The position numbers and the translations under genes are program-made. A DNA stretch of 64,000 nt from Zhihengliuella sp. ISTPL4. Its GTDB lineage: Bacteria; Actinomycetota; Actinomycetes; Actinomycetales; Microbacteriaceae. Positions 48,404 to 57,076 of this stretch are shown here, piece after piece (positions within the stretch are counted from its first letter, which is position 1; every line of letters begins with the position of its first letter). Where the stretch lies: positions 2,448,727 through 2,512,726 of the forward strand of contig NZ_CP025422.1 of NCBI RefSeq assembly GCF_002848265.1, written 5' to 3'. Under the pieces are notes generated by a model. It worked only from the letters and a program-made list of their open reading frames with translations, ran no database searches and was not told where the DNA came from.

Positions 48404-50905
48404 CTACTCGCGCGAGCCGAGCTCCTCGATCGGGCGGCGGCGGAGTGCGGCCTCCGTCGCGACCCGCAGCGCGACGAGGGCCAGCGCCCCCATGCCTCCG
48501 ACGATCGCGAGCGAGCCGAGCACGGGCATCGTCGGGACCGGCTGCCCGGAGATGCCGTAGCTCATGCCCATGAGGGGCGGGATGGCGACCAGCACACCGA
48601 ACATCATCGACAGACCCGCGATCATGATCGCCTCGGTGCGCATCGTGGCGCGCACCTGGCCCCGGGAGGCGCCGATGAGCTGCAGCAGGGCGAATTCCCG
48701 GGATCGCTCCCCGGTCGCCATCACGAGGGTGTTCACGACGGCGATCGCGATGTACCCGAGGATGACCAGCAGGCCGATGAGGCTCACCCATCCCTGCTGC
48801 GAGACGGCGCCGGTCGTGCTCGCCTTCTGCCCGGAGGCCGGGGTCACCTGCAGGCCGTCGGCGGCGAGGGCGTCCGCTGCGTCGCCCCCGTCCACCGACA
48901 CGAGTGCGAAGGAGTCGAGCCCCGCAGATGTGTGCGTGCGGACGTGGTCGGCGGCCATCGTGAGATCACCGAAGCCGAGACCGCGTTCATAGATGCCGAC
49001 CACGGTCGCCTCCAGCGGGGCCCCGTCGCCGAGCACGCCCGTCACGGAGTCGCCGACGTGGAGGCCGAGCGTGTGCGCCGCATCGGCGCTGACCGCGACG
49101 GTCGCACCGCCGTCCAGGGCAGCGAGGGAACCCTCCTGCACCCGGAGGTCGAGCAGGCCGTCCACCGTCGACGGGTCGACGCCCTGCAGCACGTATTCCG
49201 TACGCTCGACCTGGCCTTCGATGTCGAGCGAGTCGAGCACCGCGGTGCTGACGACCACACCGGTCGCGGCGGTCACGCCCGGCTCGTCGCGCAGCGCGCC
49301 GACCACGTCAGGAGAGACTCCGGCCGGGGCCGACACCCGCAGGTCGGCGGTCACTCCGGCCCGCGCCTGGGTCGCCGCCTCGTCCGCGACGATCGCCGGC
49401 CCGCCGATCTGCACGAGTCCCAACCCGATTCCGAGGGCGATCGGCAGGACGGCAGCCGCCATCCGCCGACTGCCCGCCGCGGTGTGTGCGGCGGCGAGGA
49501 AACCAGCCGCCGACGAGCGGCGCAGCACCGGCCCGATGAGCCGCACACACACGGCGACAAGCCACGGGCCCAGGAGCGCGAGCGCCGCGATGAGCATGAT
49601 CGCGGCCCCGGCCGACGCCCCCACCGCCGCGTCCCCGCGGATCGTCAGCGGGACGGTGGAGACCGAGATGCCGGCGGCGGCGAACACGATCCCGGTGATG
49701 ATGCGGGGCAGGCCGATCGGGCCAGGCCCCGTCGACGACTCGCGCAGCGCCTCGATCGGATCCAGCCGGGCCGGGCGGCGCGCCGCGATGCGCGCCGCTC
49801 CCCAGGCCGCGCCGAGCACCAGCACCAGGGCGGCCAACGCCGGGAACGGGCTCAGCGCGAGGGCGAAGTCGCCGGGGATCACGCCGCCCGCGACGAACGC
49901 CGACTGCAGCGCGGACGACAGCAGGTACCCGGGAACGATCCCGAGCAGTGCGGCGACGATCGCGACCGTGAGCACTTCCCTGGCGATGAGGGAATGCACC
50001 TGCGACGGCGTGGCCCCGACGGCACGGAGCAGGGCGTACTCTCGCCGACGCGCCTGCACCGACAGCGACAGCGTCCCCGCGACGATGAAGAGGGCGACGA
50101 GGATGCAGGTGCCGACGAACGCGCTGCCGATCGCGATGAGCAGAGTCCGGGCCGCCGCCGAGTCGAGGAACTCCACGTCACCGCGGGCGTCGCCGGTCCG
50201 GGCGACCAGCTGCGGGAACGCCTCGCGGATCGCGCTCGCCACCTGCTCGGGGTCACCGTCGACGAAGACGCCGAGCGCCTGCGGGGCACCGCCGTGCGGG
50301 TCGAGCTCGCGGAGACGGGCGTCGCTGAGGAACACCGGAACCGCGCGCTCCGGCAGCGCCTCTGCGCTCACCAGACCGACGACCGTGAATGTCGCCGGGG
50401 TGCCGCCGTGAGCCAGCGGAAGGGAATCGCCCACGGCGTGCCCGGCGCCGACGACCACCACGACTTCGTCGCCGGCAGCGGGTTCCCGACCCTCCGCCAG
50501 CGCGAAACCGGAGAGGGCCGTCGCCGCCCAGGGGTGCGCCTCGACCACCGCGCCCGTCCCGTCCTGCATCGACAGGGGAACGGTCACGTCGGCCACCACG
50601 GCCTCGACGCCGGGCAGCGCGCCGATCTCCCTGGCCGCGTCGGCGGGGACGGAGGCACGCTCGCGCAAGGGCACCGGCAGGTCTTCCGGGACGTCGACCT
50701 GCTGCGCGGCCCCGACGACGACCTCGGCCGCCGTGTAGCGCTGCGGGGCGAGGCCGCCGCGGATACCCGACTCGACGAGCACGCCGAGCCCCGTGACGAG
50801 CGCGCTCGCGACGAAGATGGCGACGAACACCCCCGCCAGGCTGCGTCGATGATGCCGGAGGTCGGCGCGGACGATGCGCCCGAGCCCGAGGGTCGAAGCG
50901 GACAT
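48404..50905 (-). CDS. FtsX/MacB-type ABC transporter permease
   Basis: The 833-residue permease has an N-terminal helix (RRSLAGVFVAIFVASALVTG), a large extracellular domain, three helices near residues 250-380 (FVGTCILVALFIVAGTLSL, ILGIVPGYLLSS-like), a second half with helices near 400-470, another extracellular domain and three final helices. This is the duplicated FtsX layout (about 800-850 residues) seen in actinobacterial bacitracin/lantibiotic-type or lipoprotein exporters. The ATG at 50905 follows GGGGGAG and overlaps the ATPase stop by one base. The divergent histidine kinase/response regulator probably controls it, as is usual for peptide-sensing and detoxifying modules. Confidence 0.9.
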   Translation of the reverse strand: MSASTLGLGRIVRADLRHHRRSLAGVFVAIFVASALVTGLGVLVESGIRGGLAPQRYTAAEVVVGAAQQVDVPEDLPVPLRERASVPADAAREIGALPGVEAVVADVTVPLSMQDGTGAVVEAHPWAATALSGFALAEGREPAAGDEVVVVVGAGHAVGDSLPLAHGGTPATFTVVGLVSAEALPERAVPVFLSDARLRELDPHGGAPQALGVFVDGDPEQVASAIREAFPQLVARTGDARGDVEFLDSAAARTLLIAIGSAFVGTCILVALFIVAGTLSLSVQARRREYALLRAVGATPSQVHSLIAREVLTVAIVAALLGIVPGYLLSSALQSAFVAGGVIPGDFALALSPFPALAALVLVLGAAWGAARIAARRPARLDPIEALRESSTGPGPIGLPRIITGIVFAAAGISVSTVPLTIRGDAAVGASAGAAIMLIAALALLGPWLVAVCVRLIGPVLRRSSAAGFLAAAHTAAGSRRMAAAVLPIALGIGLGLVQIGGPAIVADEAATQARAGVTADLRVSAPAGVSPDVVGALRDEPGVTAATGVVVSTAVLDSLDIEGQVERTEYVLQGVDPSTVDGLLDLRVQEGSLAALDGGATVAVSADAAHTLGLHVGDSVTGVLGDGAPLEATVVGIYERGLGFGDLTMAADHVRTHTSAGLDSFALVSVDGGDAADALAADGLQVTPASGQKASTTGAVSQQGWVSLIGLLVILGYIAIAVVNTLVMATGERSREFALLQLIGASRGQVRATMRTEAIMIAGLSMMFGVLVAIPPLMGMSYGISGQPVPTMPVLGSLAIVGGMGALALVALRVATEAALRRRPIEELGSRE

Positions 50906-51672
50906 CACCACTCCCCCAACGTGCTCATGCGATCCGTGATCTGCTGCGGGGTGCCGCCGTCGAGATGTCCGGCGAACGCCCCGTCGGCGAGGAAGATCAC
51001 CCGGTCGGCGTGCGAGGCCACCACCGGGTCGTGCGTGACGACCACAACGGTCTGGTGCAGCTCCTTCGCGGTGTGCGCGAGGAGGTCGAGGACCTGCTTT
51101 CCGGTGCGGGAATCCAGGGCGCCGGTGGGCTCGTCGCCGAACACGACGTGCGGTCGCGTGATGAGCGCCCTGGCGATCGCGACGCGCTGCTGCTGTCCGC
51201 CGGAGAGCTCAGCGGGGCGACGGTGGCGGCGGTCGGTGAGACCCACCGCGGCGAGCAGCGTCTCCAGCCAGCGATGATCCAGAGCCTGCCGGCCGAGGCG
51301 CAGCGGGAGGGTGATGTTGTCCTCCACGGTCAGGGCCGGAAGCAGGTTGTAGGCCTGGAACACGAACCCCACATGGTCGCGGCGGAAGGCCGTCAGCTGC
51401 CGGGGAGTGAGAGCGGAGATCTCGGTGCCGCCCAGGTGCACCGTGCCGCTGGTCGGGCGGTCGAGGCCCGCGGCGCTGTGCAGCAGCGTGCTCTTGCCCG
51501 AGCCGGACGGCCCCATGATCGCGGTGAACGAGCCCCGGGCGATGGCGAGGTCGATGCCGCGGAGCGCGGTCACCGTGGCGCTGCCGGAGCCGTAGGTCTT
51601 GACGAGGCCGCTGAGACGCAGGGCCTCGGCGGGGGCCGCTTCGACGAGCGGCGGGGAGGAGAGGGAGGTCAT
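50905..51672 (-). CDS. LolD/MacB-type ABC transporter ATP-binding protein
   Basis: The 255-residue ATPase has Walker A GPSGSGKST (about 54-62), Q-loop FVFQAYNLLP, signature LSGGQQQRVAIARAL (about 156-170), Walker B VVFGDEPTGALD and switch His in VVTHDP. The DEPTGALD form and length are typical of MacB/LolD/BceA ATPases that energise FtsX-type permeases such as the one at 48404. It diverges from the histidine kinase with a 108-base control region containing a TATACC-like -10. Confidence 0.94.
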   Translation of the reverse strand: MTSLSSPPLVEAAPAEALRLSGLVKTYGSGSATVTALRGIDLAIARGSFTAIMGPSGSGKSTLLHSAAGLDRPTSGTVHLGGTEISALTPRQLTAFRRDHVGFVFQAYNLLPALTVEDNITLPLRLGRQALDHRWLETLLAAVGLTDRRHRRPAELSGGQQQRVAIARALITRPHVVFGDEPTGALDSRTGKQVLDLLAHTAKELHQTVVVVTHDPVVASHADRVIFLADGAFAGHLDGGTPQQITDRMSTLGEW

Positions 51673-51780
51673 GCTTCGACGCTAGGAAAGCCGCGGGCCC
51701 ACCCCCATCCCGCCCGGTCCCGCATCGATGGTGGAGCTGGCTATACCGCGAGCTGAGGGGCGCTCCGGCAGACTTGCAGG

Positions 51781-53025
51781 GTGAAGGACGGATGGATGCG
51801 CCGCTGGATGCGCGGATGGCTGCGTGACGCGCGCTTCCTCGGGATCGAGCTCGGCGCCTCCATCGTCTCCCTCGCCCTGTTCTGCGTGGTCATGGTGCTG
51901 CTGCCGCTCATGCTCATCACCGGCGGGGTGCTGTTGCTTCCGCAGGTCGTGCAGGTGCTGCACGCCTGGAGCGACCGGGCGCGACGACGGATCGGACGAC
52001 GACGCGGGGAGGATCTGCCGCCGCTCGGGCGCACGCTGCCGAGGGGCGCGACGATCGACGAGCGTCTGCGCTTCGCCTTCTCCCGCGCCACCGCCCGCGA
52101 GGCGCTGTGGCTCACGGTCCACGCTTTCCCGGTGATGTGGGTGTCGCTCCTGACGCTCGCACTGCCGCTGTCTGCCGTCAACACGCTCGGGGTGACCTGG
52201 TACTGGCAGTTCGCGCCCGCCGACGACCCGGTCGGGTCGCCGTACCCGGTCACGTCGTGGGAGTTGGCGTGGACCATGCCGCTCGTCGCCCTCGCCTACG
52301 CGGTGGCCGCGGTCTTCCTCGTTCCGGCGGTCGCTCGGCTCGTGGCCTTCGTCTCGGCGAAGCTGCTCGCGACGCCGCAGAAGTCCCGCCTCGCCGCCCG
52401 GGTCGATGCGCTGACGCTCAGTCGCGCGGCCGCCCTCGATGCCCACGCCGCCGAGCTCCGTCGCATCGAGCGCGATCTGCACGACGGCGCCCAGAACCGC
52501 CTGGTGAACGTCGTGATGATGTTGGGGATCGCGGAGCGCGCCCAGGAGACCGGCGGCGAGGTGCTCGAACCGCTGCGGCGCGCGCAGGACGCCGCCGCGG
52601 ATGCTCTCGCCGGCCTCCGCCGCACCGTGCACGACATCTATCCGCCGATCCTCGACGAACTGGGTCTCGAGGGGGCGCTCGCCTCGCTCGCCGGGCGCAG
52701 CGTCGTCCCCTGCACGCTCGAAGCCACGGACGTCGGGCGGGTGCCGGCGGCCGTCGAGTCCGCGAGCTACTTCGTGGTCGCGGAGGCTCTGACCAACGTC
52801 AACAAGTACAGCGCCGCGACGCGGGCCGCGGTGCGGGTCGAGCGGGACGGCGAACTGCTCCACATCGCGGTGGAGGACGACGGGGTCGGCGGCGCCGTCG
52901 AGCGACCGGGCGGGGGTTTCGCGGGGATCCGGCGCCGTGTCGAGGCGTTCGAGGGCACGATGGAACTGTCGAGTCCCGCCGGGGGACCCACCATCCTGCG
53001 GACGGAGCTGCCATGCGGATCGTGA
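51781..53025 (+). CDS. Sensor histidine kinase, NarL/HisKA_3 type
   Basis: The 414-residue product has membrane helices at about 25-55 and near 115-185, then HisKA_3 with ERDLHDGAQNRLVNVVMML (His234). An HATPase domain follows: AEALTNVNKYS as N-box, EDDGVGG and GGGFAGIRRRVEAFEG as G-boxes. Short extracellular loops fit kinases that sense through or beside a transporter. The GTG at 51781 has a weak ribosome site; ATG 51796 is a possible start. It overlaps the response regulator by 13 bases and faces the ABC exporter, its probable target or sensor partner. Confidence 0.92.
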   Translation: MKDGWMRRWMRGWLRDARFLGIELGASIVSLALFCVVMVLLPLMLITGGVLLLPQVVQVLHAWSDRARRRIGRRRGEDLPPLGRTLPRGATIDERLRFAFSRATAREALWLTVHAFPVMWVSLLTLALPLSAVNTLGVTWYWQFAPADDPVGSPYPVTSWELAWTMPLVALAYAVAAVFLVPAVARLVAFVSAKLLATPQKSRLAARVDALTLSRAAALDAHAAELRRIERDLHDGAQNRLVNVVMMLGIAERAQETGGEVLEPLRRAQDAAADALAGLRRTVHDIYPPILDELGLEGALASLAGRSVVPCTLEATDVGRVPAAVESASYFVVAEALTNVNKYSAATRAAVRVERDGELLHIAVEDDGVGGAVERPGGGFAGIRRRVEAFEGTMELSSPAGGPTILRTELPCGS

Positions 53026-53651
53026 TCGCGGAGGACGACACCCTGCTCCGGGAGGGCCTCGCGCTGCTGCTGCGCAGTGAGGGCTTCGACGTGATCGGCG
53101 CCGTTCCCGACGCGGAGGGTTTCCTCGCCCTGCTCGATGAGGCGGATGCCGCCGTGCTCGACGTGCGGATGCCGCCGACGTTCACCAGCGAGGGGCTCAA
53201 GGCCGCGGCCGAGGCGAGAGCCCGCCGCCCGGGCTTCCCGGTGCTCGTGCTCTCGGCGTACGTCGAGGACCGTTACGCCGGGGAGCTCCTCGCGGCGGGG
53301 GCGAACGGGCTCGGGTACCTGCTGAAGGAGCGGGTGGGCAAGGTCGCCGCGTTCGTCGACGCGCTGCGCCGCGTGGCCGCCGGTGGCACCGTCATGGACC
53401 CCGAGGTCATCTCGCAGCTCCTGAGTCGCCGTCGCGCCGACGACCCCGTGCAGACCCTCACCCCGCGCGAACGGGAAGTGCTCGGCCTCATGGCGGAGGG
53501 CCTGGACAACACCACCATCGCCGCGCGGCTGTTTGTGACGGAGACCGCGGTGAGCAAGCACATCGGCAACATCTTCGCGAAGCTCGGCCTCGCCTCCAGC
53601 GACAGCGGCCACCGTCGCGTCCTCGCCGTCCTCGCCTATCTCCGCAGCTGA
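53013..53651 (+). CDS. LuxR-type response regulator
   Basis: The 212-residue NarL/FixJ-type regulator has a receiver domain with the acidic pair EDD (7-9), phosphoacceptor Asp50 in VLDVRMPP and conserved Lys in YLLKER (about 103). The LuxR helix-turn-helix is LTPREREVLGLMAEGLDNTTIAARLFVTETAVSKHIGNIF (in pieces, about 148-190). It is the cognate partner of the overlapping kinase gene and probably acts on the divergent ABC exporter operon. The long upstream frame in the same phase is a shadow of the kinase gene. Confidence 0.93.
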   Translation: MRIVIAEDDTLLREGLALLLRSEGFDVIGAVPDAEGFLALLDEADAAVLDVRMPPTFTSEGLKAAAEARARRPGFPVLVLSAYVEDRYAGELLAAGANGLGYLLKERVGKVAAFVDALRRVAAGGTVMDPEVISQLLSRRRADDPVQTLTPREREVLGLMAEGLDNTTIAARLFVTETAVSKHIGNIFAKLGLASSDSGHRRVLAVLAYLRS

Positions 53652-53686
53652 CGCCTCCGCTCTGGTGCTCGGCACGCTTCGATGCC

Positions 53687-54469
53687 ATGCTGACCGGGAT
53701 GAAGCGCTCCACCACGATCACCGCCGCCGTCGTCGCCGTCGCCGTCGCCGGCCTGGTCGTCGCGGCCGCTCCTGTCGTGGTCAGCGCCGCGTCCGCCGTG
53801 TTCGACGTCACCTCGTGGGCGTCGGAGCGCTTCGCCGCCGCACCGTCACCGACCCCCACCCCGGCGGCCCTGAAAGCCGAGGACACGGCCGAGGACGAAC
53901 TCGTCGACCTGGGTGACGGCATCAGCGTTCCCGCCGGCGGACCGGGGGACTGCACCACGAACGCGTTCATCAGCATCGGCAGCGACGACGGCTCCGCGCA
54001 TCATGCGAAGCTTCTCGGCGAGCTCGTCGACATGGGCACGTCAGAATTGGCGCGCGGTCCCGTCACCCGGGATGCGGACGGGCGGATCTTCTCCTACGAG
54101 GTCCAGTCCGGCGACAGTCTGATCGCGATCGGCGAGCGCTTCTGCGTCGACTACGTCACTGTCGGCAGCTTCAACCACGTGCGCGGCTTCGAGCCGATCG
54201 CACCCGGCGACGTCCTCTACCTCCGCCCGGACCCGGCCCTTCCGTTCGTCGACATCTACGCGCCGTACAACGCCCCGCCCGGCTCGTCCACCATCCCGTA
54301 CTACGACGGCGTCGCCGCGTTCTCGACCGCCGTCGCCACCGCCGACCTGGGTGCCGCGCGGTGGCTGTGGCAGCGCCTGGAGAAGGACATGCCTCCGGAG
54401 ACCGCTGCCGTGATCACGCAGGCTTTGCGCGACGACGACCTCCCCCTTCTCCGCCGCCTCTTCCCCTAG
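53687..54469 (+). CDS. Exported LysM-like domain protein
   Basis: The 260-residue product has a signal/anchor helix (TITAAVVAVAVAGLVVAAAPVVV in pieces, about 8-30), a Pro/Thr linker and a LysM-like block FSYEVQSGDSLIAIGERFCVD ... GFEPIAPGDVLYLRP (about 138-182). The C-terminal region is of unknown fold (WLWQRLEKDMPPETAAVI). LysM binds peptidoglycan or chitin-like glycans, so a wall-associated location is likely. ATG 53699 (MKRSTT) is an alternative start. It lies 35 bases after the response regulator and may be in its transcript. A terminator-like repeat cluster follows. Confidence 0.78.
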   Translation: MLTGMKRSTTITAAVVAVAVAGLVVAAAPVVVSAASAVFDVTSWASERFAAAPSPTPTPAALKAEDTAEDELVDLGDGISVPAGGPGDCTTNAFISIGSDDGSAHHAKLLGELVDMGTSELARGPVTRDADGRIFSYEVQSGDSLIAIGERFCVDYVTVGSFNHVRGFEPIAPGDVLYLRPDPALPFVDIYAPYNAPPGSSTIPYYDGVAAFSTAVATADLGAARWLWQRLEKDMPPETAAVITQALRDDDLPLLRRLFP

Positions 54470-54495
54470 CCCATCCCGCTCCCCCTCTTCCCGCT

Positions 54496-54571
54496 GAGAC
54501 CCCGGGTTGTCGTCGACACCCCGGGGTCTTCGCGTCGCCACCCGGGGGTCTCGCCGCGCACCCGGGGTCTC
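54496..54571 (+). repeat. Cluster of four ACCCGGGGTC-type units, terminator-like
   Basis: GAGACCCCGGGT (54496-54507) is followed by ACCCCGGGGTC (54518), ACCCGGGGGTCTC (54540) and ACCCGGGGTCTC (54560). The first and last are inverted; the others are near-direct copies. Alternative hairpins are possible. It stands between the LysM-like stop (54469) and the PadR operators. Confidence 0.6.
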
Positions 54572-54597
54572 GGCGAAGAAGAGGGATGAGGAAGTTC

Positions 54598-54666
54598 AGT
54601 ATTCGGTGTTGCTAAGTACCGGTACTCAGTGTTACTTTGTACCGGTACCCAGCAACACTGAGTACC
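54598..54666. promoter_or_regulatory. Three abutting 23-bp PadR-type operators
   Basis: Units 54598-54620, 54621-54643 and 54644-54666 are each 23 bp. The second and the reverse complement of the third begin GGTACTCAGTGTT and end GTACC; the first is a diverged copy (AGTATTCGGTGTTGC ... GTACC). The third is inverted, so units 2 and 3 form a 13-bp inverted repeat. The array ends 25 bases before the padR start, where a promoter should lie, and is probably the autoregulatory site of the operon. Confidence 0.75.
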
Positions 54667-54691
54667 TAACCGAGAAGGAAAGGAGGGGACG

Positions 54692-55042
54692 ATGGGCAAG
54701 CAGATGACCGAGATGCTCAAGGGCACCCTGGAGGGCATCGTTTTGGCCCTCCTCGCCGAGCAGCCGGCCTACGGATACGAGATCACCACCCGGCTGCGCG
54801 AGCACGGCTTCACCGACACCGCCGAGGGCACCGTCTACGCCCTGCTGGTCAGGATCGAGCAGAAGAAGCTCGTCGACGTCGAGAAGGTGCCGAGCGAGAA
54901 GGGTCCGCCCCGCAAGGTCTACACCCTGAACGCGCAGGGCCGACAGGAGCTGGCGGAGTTCTGGACCACCTGGGACTTCCTCCGGACGCACATCGAACGA
55001 CTCAACACCACCACCACGAACACCCCGAACGAGGAGAACTGA
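54692..55042 (+). CDS. PadR-family transcriptional regulator
   Basis: The 116-residue product starts KGTLEGIVLALLAEQPAYGYEITTRLREHGF (about 9-39 in pieces), the PadR winged-helix signature, with EGTVYALLVRIEQKKLVDVEK as the wing and GPPRKVYTLNAQGRQELAEF. The C-terminal dimerisation helix is short, so it belongs to PadR subfamily 2-like proteins. AGGAGGGG precedes the ATG. It heads a tight operon with DUF1048 and an ABC-2 transporter and should repress it by binding the 54598-54666 operators until a ligand, often a toxic compound exported by the pump, is bound. Confidence 0.94.
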   Translation: MGKQMTEMLKGTLEGIVLALLAEQPAYGYEITTRLREHGFTDTAEGTVYALLVRIEQKKLVDVEKVPSEKGPPRKVYTLNAQGRQELAEFWTTWDFLRTHIERLNTTTTNTPNEEN

Positions 55043-55043
55043 C

Positions 55044-55415
55044 ATGGCCGCCAAGTGGATCGAAGCGCTCACCGGATCGCTCGAGCAGAAGAAGCAGTAC
55101 AAGCAGGCGAAGGCGCGGATCGAGGCTCTGCCGGAGCCCTACCGCACGGTCGCCAACGCCCAGCATCGCTACACCATGTACTACGGGGGGATCACCGACG
55201 GGGACACCCTCGTGCAGATCTTCCTCGACCTCGCCGATCTGTGGGAGCGCGCCGCAATCGACCGCACCCCGATCGACGACATCATCGGCGACGACCCCGT
55301 CGAGTTCGCCGAGAACTACGCCGAGGCCTACGGCGGGACGCAGTGGGTCGACAAGGAGCGCGCGCGGCTGAAGAAGGCGGTCGCGGAGGCGAAGAAGAAG
55401 GAGGACGAGTCATGA
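55044..55415 (+). CDS. DUF1048-family protein
   Basis: The 123-residue helical protein contains YKQAKARIEALPEPYRTVANAQHRYTMYYGG in pieces (about 19-50) and FLDLADLWERAAIDRTPIDDIIGDDPVEFAENYAEAY in pieces (about 57-95), matching DUF1048, a small partner protein commonly encoded between PadR regulators and ABC transporters. Its function is unknown; adaptor or regulatory roles have been suggested by context only. It starts 1 base after padR and overlaps the ATPase by 4 bases. Confidence 0.88.
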   Translation: MAAKWIEALTGSLEQKKQYKQAKARIEALPEPYRTVANAQHRYTMYYGGITDGDTLVQIFLDLADLWERAAIDRTPIDDIIGDDPVEFAENYAEAYGGTQWVDKERARLKKAVAEAKKKEDES

Positions 55416-56236
55416 CGACGCCAGCCCTCTCGGTGCAGGGCATCGAGAAGTCCTACAAGGATCTGCACGTGCTGCGCGGCGTCGACTTCGAGGTGGAGCG
55501 GGGATCGATCTTCGCCCTCCTCGGGTCGAACGGCGCCGGCAAGACCACCATGGTGCGCATCCTCTCCACGCTGCTGAAGGCGGATGCCGGCACGGCGACG
55601 GTGCAGGGCATCGACGTCGCCGCGAATCCCCTCGGCGTTCGGGAGAAGATCAGCCTCACCGGGCAGTTCGCCGCGGTCGACGAGATCCTCACCGGGCGCG
55701 AGAACCTCGTGCTCGTCGCGAAGCTGCGACACCTGTCCGACCCCGGCGCGGTGGCCGATCGGCTCCTCGCGCGTTTCCGACTCACCGACGCCGGAAGCCG
55801 CAAGGTCGGTACCTACTCCGGCGGCATGCGTCGCCGGCTCGACATCGCGATGAGCCTGGTCGGCGACCCCGAGGTCATCTACCTCGACGAGCCGACCACG
55901 GGCCTCGACCCGGAATCCCGCATCGAGGTGTGGGACGTGGTGAAGGAGCTCGCAAGCAGTGGCACGACCGTCCTGCTCACCACGCAGTACCTCGATGAGG
56001 CGGAGCAGCTGGCCGACCGCATCGCGATCCTGCACGAGGGCCGCATCATCGCGAACGACACCCTCGCCGGACTGAAGCGGCTGCTCCCGCCCGCGAAGGT
56101 CGAGTACGTCGAGAAGCAGCCCAGCCTCGAGGAGATCTTCCTCACCCTCATCGGCCCCCCTTCGACGGGCTCAGGGACCCAGGCGGACTCAGGGACCCAG
56201 GCGGGGACCCAGATTCAGAGAGGAGACGCCGCATGA
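55412..56236 (+). CDS. ABC-2 type transporter ATP-binding protein (DrrA-like)
   Basis: The 274-residue ATPase has Walker A GSNGAGKTT (about 40-48), signature YSGGMRRRLDIAMSL (about 136-150), Walker B VIYLDEPTTGLD and the switch region LLTTQYLDEAEQLADR, typical of drug/antibiotic exporters such as DrrA. The segment after LEEIFLTLIG is unusual: GPPSTGSGTQADSGTQAG, then TQ, encoded by REP-like sequence at 56156-56211 rather than a conserved domain. ATGA overlaps couple it to DUF1048 and the permease. Confidence 0.93.
   Translation: MTTPALSVQGIEKSYKDLHVLRGVDFEVERGSIFALLGSNGAGKTTMVRILSTLLKADAGTATVQGIDVAANPLGVREKISLTGQFAAVDEILTGRENLVLVAKLRHLSDPGAVADRLLARFRLTDAGSRKVGTYSGGMRRRLDIAMSLVGDPEVIYLDEPTTGLDPESRIEVWDVVKELASSGTTVLLTTQYLDEAEQLADRIAILHEGRIIANDTLAGLKRLLPPAKVEYVEKQPSLEEIFLTLIGPPSTGSGTQADSGTQAGTQIQRGDAA
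56156..56211 (+). repeat. REP-like sequence inside the ABC ATPase coding region
   Basis: It contains CCCTTCGACGGGCTCAGGGA then CCCA, with two shortened copies (ACTCAGGGACCCA, GGGGACCCA). The same sequence, in the same reading frame, ends the ProV-like ATPase (61876-61953). Here it encodes PSTGSGTQ repeats at the C-terminus. Confidence 0.7.
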
Positions 56237-57000
56237 CCACGCACTTCGCCGCCGACACGGCGACGCTCACCGGCCGCTCGATGCGGCACATCTTCCGCAG
56301 CCCCGACACGATCATCACCACGGCGGTCACTCCGATCGCGCTGATGCTCCTGTTCGTGTACGTCTTCGGCGGTGCCCTCCAGCAGAGCACCGGCGCCGAG
56401 AACTACGTGAACTATCTCCTCCCGGGCATCCTGCTCATCGCGATCGCATCGGGCATCGCCTACACGGCCTTCCGGCTCTTCACCGATATGCAGAGCGGCA
56501 TCTTCGAGCGGTTCCACTCCATGCCGATCGCCCGGTCGAGCGTGCTGTGGGCCCACGTGCTGACGTCTCTCACGGCGAACGCCATCACCCTCGCGATCAT
56601 CTTCGGGGTCGGGTTCCTGATGGGCTTCCGCACCGGGGCGAGCGTCTGGGCCTGGCTCGGAGTGATCGGCATCCTGATGCTGTTCACCCTGGCACTCACC
56701 TGGCTGGCGATCATCGCGGGTCTGAACGCGAAGACGGTCGACGGCGCGAGCGCCTTCTCGTATCCGCTGATCTTTCTCCCGTTCATCAGCTCGGCGTTCG
56801 TGCCGACCGACACCATGCCGGCACCGGTGCAGTGGTTCGCCGAGAATCAGCCGGTGACCTCGATCGTCAACTCCATCCAGGCGCTGTTCGCGGGGGAGCC
56901 GGTCGGGTCCGACATCTGGGTCGCTCTCGCCTGGTGCGTCGGGATCCTCGTGGTCGCCTACGTGTTCGCGATCATCTCGTACCGAAAGAAGGTCAGCTGA
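56233..57000 (+). CDS. ABC-2 type transporter permease (DrrB-like)
   Basis: The 255-residue protein has six hydrophobic segments. MRHIFRSPDTIITTAVTPIALMLLFVYVFGG forms the first in pieces, the cytoplasmic start TLTGRSMRH is typical of DrrB-like permeases, and the ABC-2 motif region includes PLIFLPFISSAFVPTDTMP. It should form the exporter channel with the ATPase at 55412. The substrate is probably a hydrophobic or toxic compound by family habit. The start overlaps the ATPase stop; a hairpin terminator follows 20 bases after the stop. Confidence 0.92.
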   Translation: MTTHFAADTATLTGRSMRHIFRSPDTIITTAVTPIALMLLFVYVFGGALQQSTGAENYVNYLLPGILLIAIASGIAYTAFRLFTDMQSGIFERFHSMPIARSSVLWAHVLTSLTANAITLAIIFGVGFLMGFRTGASVWAWLGVIGILMLFTLALTWLAIIAGLNAKTVDGASAFSYPLIFLPFISSAFVPTDTMPAPVQWFAENQPVTSIVNSIQALFAGEPVGSDIWVALAWCVGILVVAYVFAIISYRKKVS

Positions 57001-57019
57001 TCGACGCCCAGCGAGACGG

Positions 57020-57057
57020 AACGCTCCGACCGGGGACTCTTCCCCGGCCGGGGCGTT
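57020..57057 (+). terminator. Hairpin terminator of the PadR/ABC operon
   Basis: A 17-base left arm (from AACGCTCCGACC) pairs with GGCCGGGGCGTT at 15 of 17 positions around a CTCT loop, followed by TCG. It sits 20 bases after the permease stop. Confidence 0.7.
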
Positions 57058-57076
57058 TCGCCGCGCTCGGCCGCCG

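Noticed and set aside
45592..48573. Plus-strand open frame of about 993 codons antisense to the DUF11 gene
   Set aside because: It mirrors the repeated DNA of the DUF11 domains and gives low-complexity Gly/Arg/Val repeats. The surface protein on the minus strand explains the region.
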